Positions 7,621-12,493 of a stretch of 12,493 bases of DNA are shown here, one piece after another. This DNA is from CAZKUN01 sp964555935 (lineage in GTDB: Bacteria; Armatimonadota; Zipacnadia; Zipacnadales; VGFC01). The notes below the pieces were generated by a model. The model worked only from the letters and a program-made list of their open reading frames with translations, was not told the origin of the DNA and did not search any database. The stretch lies in assembly GCA_964555935.1 (NCBI GenBank), contig CAZKUN010000262.1, forward strand, positions 1 through 12,493, given 5' to 3'. Made by a program: the position numbers and the translations under genes. How positions within the stretch are numbered: position 1 is the stretch's first letter; each line of letters begins with the position of its first letter.

Positions 7621-8955
7621 CTACGACCCATCGGCGTCGCGCCCCCTGAGGTCCTTTGGCAGCACGAGCGAGAAGCAACTGCCTCGACCAGGCTCGCTTG
7701 TGGCTGAGATGGTCCCGCAGTGGAGGTCAGCGACGTCTCGGACGATCTGGGTGCCCAGCCCCCAGCCGTCAGCAGTGGTGCTCCTCGTGTCGGAGGTGAA
7801 CAGACGGTCCAGCGCCTCGGCTGAGATGCCCTCGCCGGTGTCAATCACCTCAATGCTGACGTGCTCTCCCCCAGGGAAGCTAGGGTGCGTGTCGCATCGG
7901 GCCCGCAGCGTGACCTCCCCACCTCGGGGCGTGTGCTGAACGGCGTTGACGCCAAGGTTGTAGACGGCATCGAACACTCGCGAGGCGTCGGCCAGGATCT
8001 CTTGACAGGCGGCGGGGGCATCCACGGCGAGCGTCACCTCGCGCGCCACGGCACAGGGCCCCAACACCTGGGCCACCTCGCGCACCACCGTTGCGACATC
8101 GGTCGGAGCCAATCGCAGCTGCCTCTTCTCGCCTTTGAGGCACGATGCCATGTCTGTTGTGCGAGCCTGGATGCGAGCGGACGCCCGCTCCAGTATCGCC
8201 AACGCGGCCAGGCACTGCGTCTGGGAGCGCTCGATCCCTCCACCCACCTCCGAGGTGACCTCGCCTCTGCTCGCTCCCTGAGCATCCAAGTCGCGGAAAT
8301 GCCGATCCAGCAGCGCGCGCAAAGCGCCCGTGCCGGCAACGACCGGGGCCATGAGATTCTTGATATCGTGACCCACCTTGGCCAACAACCTCGTGGCCGT
8401 AGCGAGGCGAGCGGCCTCATGGCGCCGGGTGTGCTGGATGACGATGGCAACCTGAGTCGCAACCACCATCAGGAGAGCGATGTCTTCGTCCGTGAAGCGG
8501 CCGGTGCGACGGTTGAGGGCCTGGAGGACGCCCAGACGTTCGCCACCAGGCATGGAGAGCGGCACCGTTACCATCTGAACGGGACGGTAGCCGGTCTCGC
8601 ATGCGAACTGCATGTGGTGGTCCTCTTCCTGATCCGCATCATCGGACACTGACGATTGCCCGGTCTGGAACACGCGACCCGACACGCCCCGATCCGCCGG
8701 GAAACGCCGGTCGGTGAGGCGCTCCGCAACAGGTCCAACTACGTAGTCGAACACGAGCGTGTGGTCGTCAGGACTATACAGCAGGATCGACCCGGCATCG
8801 GCGTCGACGGTGGCCAGACACGCGTCAAGCGCGCCCGCGACTACGCCCGAGTGATCCGTGTAAGCGCACAGCGACTCGCCGACGTTCAACAGCGCGTCGA
8901 CCTGGGTTCCCGACTCCGGCACGTCGGTTTCTTGCGGAGCGTCAGAACCGTCCAT
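7621..8955 (-). CDS. Soluble GAF-domain sensor histidine kinase
   Basis: 444 residues with no membrane segment or signal peptide, so it is cytoplasmic. Residues about 22-178 form a GAF sensor domain (AGSILLYSPDDHTLVF, FPADRGVSGRVFQTGQ, MVTVPLSMPGGERLGVLQALN, FTDEDIALL). A dimerisation helix follows with the phosphorylation-box sequence VGHDIKNLMAPV, His196 being the expected phosphoacceptor. The HATPase_c domain has an N box (NLGVNAVQHTP, Asn333/Asn337), G1 box DTGEG at 372-376, F box LF at 385-386 and G2 box GWGLG at 397-401, so it looks active. The H box resembles the HEIKNP type, with D for E and L for P. GAF ligands are typically small molecules or redox cofactors; none can be named here. 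Start: ATG at 8955 after GGGGGGACAGGTATC. No response regulator is adjacent in the window. Confidence 0.9.
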   Translation of the reverse strand: MDGSDAPQETDVPESGTQVDALLNVGESLCAYTDHSGVVAGALDACLATVDADAGSILLYSPDDHTLVFDYVVGPVAERLTDRRFPADRGVSGRVFQTGQSSVSDDADQEEDHHMQFACETGYRPVQMVTVPLSMPGGERLGVLQALNRRTGRFTDEDIALLMVVATQVAIVIQHTRRHEAARLATATRLLAKVGHDIKNLMAPVVAGTGALRALLDRHFRDLDAQGASRGEVTSEVGGGIERSQTQCLAALAILERASARIQARTTDMASCLKGEKRQLRLAPTDVATVVREVAQVLGPCAVAREVTLAVDAPAACQEILADASRVFDAVYNLGVNAVQHTPRGGEVTLRARCDTHPSFPGGEHVSIEVIDTGEGISAEALDRLFTSDTRSTTADGWGLGTQIVRDVADLHCGTISATSEPGRGSCFSLVLPKDLRGRDADGS

Positions 8956-8997
8956 GATACCTGTCCCCCCAAGAGGCAGGCGTGACCCGCGGCGAGC

Positions 8998-9111
8998 CTA
9001 CCTCTTCACTCGGATCTGCGAAACCGCACAACTCGACGACCCATCCGCGTTCCTCACTGATACCTTCACTGCGTAAGCGCCGGTCCCTGCCGCCAGCCCG
9101 AAGAACTCCAT
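8998..9111 (-). CDS. Possible 37-residue strand-rich peptide
   Basis: Begins at the ATG at 9111, five bases after the coiled-coil gene's stop, with AAGG nine bases upstream, and ends in TAG at 8998-9000. The peptide reads MEFFGLAAGTGAYAVKVSVR and then NADGSSSCAVSQIRVKR. The GTGAYAVKVSVRNADGSSS pattern resembles the last strands of PKD/Ig-like beta-sandwich domains. It could be a real small gene between its neighbours, or the surviving tail of a decayed secreted protein. There is no homology evidence beyond this pattern. Confidence 0.3.
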   Translation of the reverse strand: MEFFGLAAGTGAYAVKVSVRNADGSSSCAVSQIRVKR

Positions 9112-9116
9112 CCGGA

Positions 9117-9332
9117 TCAACCTTCGGAGACGACACCATCACCGGCTTCTGACTCGGCACGCGGGCCTTCCATGCCCGGATCCATCGACCCCTCCAACAC
9201 GCGAAGGGCTCTGTCAAAGCTGAGAGCCAACTCGTAGACCTGCGTCTGAAGCGACAGCACCTTCGCCTCAAGGTCGCTGACTTGTCGTTCCGCCGCCTGC
9301 ATCTCCTCCCGCCAATCCCGAGGTGCGGCCAC
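9117..9332 (-). CDS. Small coiled-coil protein of unknown function
   Basis: 71 residues from the GTG at 9332, chosen because GGGAGG (9341-9346) lies eight bases upstream; a GTG at 9341 would have no spacing. Residues about 6-48 are a charged helix with heptad-spaced leucine/valine (REEMQAAERQVSDLEAKVLS, then LQTQVYELALSFDRALRVLE), predicting a coiled coil. The tail is acidic and glycine-rich. No family is recognised. It lies upstream of the histidine kinase on the same strand, with the 37-residue ORF between, so all three could be one transcript and the protein could oligomerise with or modulate the kinase (inference). The coding signal is modest because of the small size. Confidence 0.5.
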   Translation of the reverse strand: MAAPRDWREEMQAAERQVSDLEAKVLSLQTQVYELALSFDRALRVLEGSMDPGMEGPRAESEAGDGVVSEG

Positions 9333-9340
9333 GGGCGACA

Positions 9341-9346
9341 CCTCCC
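9341..9346 (-). promoter_or_regulatory. Strong ribosome binding site for small coiled-coil gene
   Basis: GGGAGG on the minus strand lies eight bases before the GTG at 9332. It is among the best Shine-Dalgarno matches in the window, supports translation of the small ORF, and decides between two nearby GTG codons. Confidence 0.5.
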
Positions 9347-9553
9347 GTCGATGACCTACGTCACGACCGCGTCATAGGGTTCTGCCTAGATGATAGCCCC
9401 GACGGCATTCGTAACGTTGGGCCTCAGGTACCGTAAAAGCCAGCCAGCGGTCCCAGTTACATGGGTCCAGCGATCCTGGCGCCGGTGGGCACGACTGAAG
9501 GGGCCCATGGCAACGAGGATTACGACGACGGTACCCAGAAGTCAGCGTCGATT

Positions 9554-9572
9554 GCCAGGATGGAGTCCTGGC
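9554..9572. repeat. Small inverted repeat upstream of M14 gene
   Basis: Perfect seven-base arms GCCAGGA and TCCTGGC around the loop TGGAG. Its position just before the start codon fits an operator or a leader hairpin, but arms this short also arise by chance. Confidence 0.3.
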
Positions 9573-9612
9573 GGTGCGAGAAGGCATTCCGACACTGTGA
9601 GCGAGGCACGGC

Positions 9613-12493
9613 ATGTGGCGCTACAGCGACTGGCGTCCCGGCGGCGAGCGCGCCGTCCTGGGCGATCTGACCTTCGACAGCACGATCCACTGTGGCAACG
9701 GCCATGACTTCCAGCAGGTCGGCCCGAACCACATCCGCTTCCGCGCGCGACCGGGCCTCGTCACGTACGCCTGGCGCTTCCTCATGCGCATCGAGTCCCC
9801 TGGTGATGGCCGCGAGGTCATCCTCGAAGTTGCGGATTTCAACCACTTCGGCCAGGAACTCTGGCAGGAGCAGGCCACCGTCATCTCCGCCGATGGCGAG
9901 ACCTGGGCCGATGTCGGCACTGACAACATCACGCTCGTGCCGTGGACGCCGACGGGTCACGCAGCCGAAGACGCCTCGATTGATGACGGCTGGCATCCGC
10001 CCTACGGCGTCCAGCATCGGCTGAAGCTGGACGCGCCGGTGATGTATTTCGCCACGCCCACCCCGCACACGTTGCAGCACAATGCCGAGACTCTGGCGGC
10101 ACTGGCAAAGCGCTGCGGGTTCTTCTCGGTCGAGGAGATCGGCCGCACGCACTTCGCCGCCGCGCACGGCTTCCCGGTGCTCATGGCGAAGGTCGCCCGG
10201 CCCGGCCCGAGCGAGGACAGGCTGCGCGTGATGGTCATCGCCGGCGAGCATCCTTCGGAATCCGCCGGCATGTATGCCTGCGAGGGGTTGCTCGAGGAGA
10301 TCCTCCGGCGCAGCGACTTGCTTTCCGACTTCGGATTCTGGGTCGTGCCCATCGTCAACGTGGATGGCGTGGCCTACGGGCGCAGCTACCACAACGTGGA
10401 CCCGGACGATCCCGCGCGCAAGGGCCTCAATGTCGGGCGCGACTGGACCGATCGCAGCCAGCCCGAGACGCAAGCCGTCTGGGAGGTGATCGAGCAGGTC
10501 CGCCCCCACCTCCTCGTGAGCCTGCACAACGGGCGGCACCGTCGCCGGTTCGAGGCGTATGCCCCGCCACATCCGCCAGTCGCCACGCTGCTGAAAGCCC
10601 TGCGGAAGCACCTCACGCTGCCGCTGGAGCACTGGCGGCCCTTCACCGACCAGGGCTCGCTGAACCCCGAGGCCCTCAAGGCGGGATTGGCGGAGAGCAC
10701 GCTGCTGATCGAGACGCTGGTGCTAGAGAAGCTGCCCGGATGCGCGACGTTCGCGGACAGCTACCGCCGCGCGGGGATGCTCATCCTGCGGGGACTCGTC
10801 GAGGGGCTGCAGGAACTGCACGGGCGACCACCGATGCTGGCCCTCGCCGAGCCCCGCGGGCGCGAGCCGCTGCGCGCCGCCGCCACTGACTTCTTCACCC
10901 GCATGCCGTGGTTCTACCATTCCGACGACTTCACCCAACCGCGCGAGCACAGCGTCTGGAACCTGGAGATCAACGGCCTGCCGCTGCTCGCGGGGCACTA
11001 CGACCTGTGGCTGAACGTGCCGGAAGAGGCACCGCCGCTAGAGATCGTCGGGGGGAAGCTGCCCTACCGCATCGAGGACGGCTGGACGCTTCTGCCATCC
11101 ATGCCCGTGCCGGCACGGATGCTGCGGCTGGAGGTTGAGCACGAGGGCGACGAGTCGCCGTGCGACAAGCTGCTGATCGCCCCGGAGGGCATGGAACTGG
11201 CGGCGGTGCTCGCGGCTGCGAAGCCGTTCACGCGCACCGTCCGCAACACTCGGGCGGGCGAGAAGGAGCACCTGCGCGATTGGCAGCCATTTCACACGCG
11301 GCTGATGGCGGACGACTTTGGCATTGCCGATCTGGAGAGCATGTGCGCCGAGATCACGGACTGGGTCGCGAACCGCCAGGTGATGGACCCATCGGACCCG
11401 CACGCGGGCGGCATCTGGTCAGAGGAAGACAAGTACGATGCTCGCGACGCCGCGGCGGCAACGGTGTGCTTCGCCCGGCGCTATCGCCAGACAGGCGCGG
11501 AGCAATGGCTCGATCGTGCCCTGGCCGCCCGCCGCTACGTGTATCGCAGCCAGCGACACGAGCCCGGCAATGCGAACCATGACGGGGGCTTCGTGCACAT
11601 GGTCAGCGGCATGTGGGGCGTCGATTTCACGCGGCTGGAGCCGCCCTACCCCGGCATCGACGGCGTCGACACCGGGATCATCATCCATCAGCTCTGCCGG
11701 GCGGCGGAGCTGGGCCTGCCGCTGGAGGAAGATGACCGGCTGGCCCTGCGCCAGGCCGGCGCGTGGATAGCGGCCAACGAGCCCCTGCCCGGCCTGTTCC
11801 TGCACCATGAGGGGGGCGACCCACGACTACCAGAACGCCAACGCCATCGGCTTCTCATCGCTGCTGCGGGCATACCACACGCTTGCGGAAGCGGGCGACG
11901 ATCCGCCGGCGGCGTGGCTGGAGGCGGTCGAGCGAGGGATCAAGCACTATCTCGAGGGGCAGGAGAGCATCGGCGTCTGGCCCTATTGGTTCGCGCGCGT
12001 CGGCAACCGCGCGGGGGCCTATCACTTCGACAACATCCCCGACCACGGCATCGGCCTGGTCCATCTGACGCGTTCGTGCCATCTGCCGCCGCTGGCGGAC
12101 TGGCCGGGGCTGCAGGAGGCCCTGGGCCGCGCGGCGCGTTGGTATCTGTGCCTCGCGAAGCTCGACGGCGACACGATCAACCTCGAGTACGACCGGCGGC
12201 CGGAGTTGGGAGATAACCTATGCTTCTCCGGCTTCACGTGGTGCCGCTTCACGGCGGCGGCGACGCTGCTAGGCATCGCGCGGCTGACAGGCGAGACCGA
12301 ACCTTGGCGGCACCTGGCCTTGCGCCTGATGGAGCACGTGCGCCGCAAGCTATGGCAGCGCGATGATCCCACTCACGCGCCGGTCGTGGCGCACGCTCGG
12401 CCGGAGGCGAAGCTGGCTACCTGGTGCCAAACGGCGGAATGGGACGCGTCGATGCTGGCGGAGATGATCGAGGACTTGCAGGCGATCGACGGC
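9613..12493 (+). CDS. M14-type zinc carboxypeptidase fused to alpha/alpha-toroid-like region (frameshifted, 3' partial)
   Basis: The ATG at 9613 follows GAGG with six-base spacing and an in-frame stop at 9598. No signal peptide, so cytoplasmic. Residues about 15-135 form the N-terminal beta-sandwich common in cytosolic M14 enzymes. Residues about 140-400 are the peptidase: GEHPSES gives zinc ligands His213 and Glu216, NVDG at 249-252 and GLNVGRDW at 271-278 are conserved, LVSLHNG gives the third ligand His305, and LLIET gives the general base Glu367. A beta-rich section (about 425-520) follows. From about 555 the sequence is helical and toroid-like (GGIWSEEDKYDARDAAAA, PGNANHDGGFVHMVSGMW). 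The frame is lost at the G run 11811-11816; read literally the protein ends at 12216 with low-complexity Arg/Ala/Gly sequence. With one G fewer it continues THDYQNANAIG, IGVWPYWFARVG, NIPDHGIGLVHL and GDNLCFSGFTWC to the window end. The substrate is unknown; a glycopeptide or amide-linked sugar is possible. Confidence 0.8.
11811..11816 (+). other. G6 run, frameshift site in the M14-toroid gene
   Basis: After CAT GA there are six G where five would keep the protein in frame (HHEG then ATHDYQ). Downstream of this point the original frame gives Arg/Ala/Gly-rich nonsense, while the +1 frame gives plausible protein and stays open for 225 codons. Possible causes: base-calling or assembly error in a homopolymer, a real inactivating mutation, or reversible slippage. 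Confidence 0.85.

Larger units (their letters stand above)
9333..9612. other. Divergent intergenic region before M14 gene
   Basis: 280 bases between two divergent genes. A TATCAT on the minus strand (9390-9395) is a possible -10 for the small-protein/kinase operon, but no matching -35 is seen. GCCAGGA at 9554-9560 and TCCTGGC at 9566-9572 form a seven-pair hairpin around a five-base loop, 41-59 bases before the M14 start. TCCTGGCG occurs twice in the gap. No gene is supported here. Confidence 0.4.

Noticed and set aside
8942..9271. Minus-strand 109-codon frame across the small-gene region
   Set aside because: Arg/Trp/Cys-rich with no ribosome-binding site; it conflicts with two better-supported small frames and the start of the kinase.
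9461..9670. Plus-strand 69-codon frame overlapping the start of the M14 gene
   Set aside because: No ribosome-binding site, and it overlaps the well-supported M14 start in another frame. Part looks protein-like, but not enough to support a gene.
9520..10632. Minus-strand open frame of 370 codons opposite the M14 gene
   Set aside because: The opposite strand carries complete M14 zinc and catalytic motifs; this frame is an antisense shadow without recognisable motifs.
11811..11820. Programmed ribosomal frameshift signal at the G6 run
   Set aside because: A +1 shift would be needed and no classic slippery site or stimulator was seen; an indel or sequencing error is simpler.

Overview
The window is GC-rich and gene-dense with short intergenic gaps. 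Its mix of secreted polysaccharide-active proteins and large unplaced enzymes, with no SusC/SusD pair, suggests an environmental (probably metagenome-derived) bacterium of the Planctomycetota/PVC or Armatimonadota type. The phylum call is an inference from gene content, not from a marker gene.

Bases 39-6097, left arm. Three minus-strand genes form a compact operon read right to left: a secreted TIM-barrel protein resembling glycoside hydrolases (4072-5805), a 1029-residue PcRGLX/YetA-like (PL26-type) exo-rhamnogalacturonan lyase homologue (986-4075), and a secreted right-handed beta-helix protein (39-929). The first two overlap by ATGA; the second and third are contiguous or overlapping depending on the start chosen. 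All three have signal peptides, so their products should act outside the cytoplasm on a plant-type or algal acidic glycan. Across a 292-base divergent gap lies a plus-strand secreted beta-propeller-like protein (6098-7603), probably from the same functional set.

Bases 7621-9332, minus strand. A soluble GAF-domain histidine kinase (444 aa) is preceded by two very small ORFs with good ribosome-binding sites: a 71-residue coiled-coil protein and a 37-residue strand-rich peptide. No response regulator is visible. The kinase converges on the beta-propeller gene with only 17 bases between the stop codons.

Bases 9613-12493, plus strand. A large cytoplasmic protein joins an M14-type zinc carboxypeptidase domain, with its metal ligands and catalytic Glu intact, to a beta-sandwich linker and a long alpha/alpha-toroid-like region. 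Its frame breaks at a run of six G at 11811-11816. Removing one G restores an open, convincing toroid sequence to the end of the window, so the gene is frameshifted (by mutation or sequence error) and also cut by the window edge.

No RNA genes, CRISPR array, insertion sequence or prophage genes were recognised. The most unusual item is the M14-toroid fusion. The lyase operon is the most interpretable as a working system. The truncated beta-helix gene and the lower-GC left edge are worth checking as a possible breakpoint.
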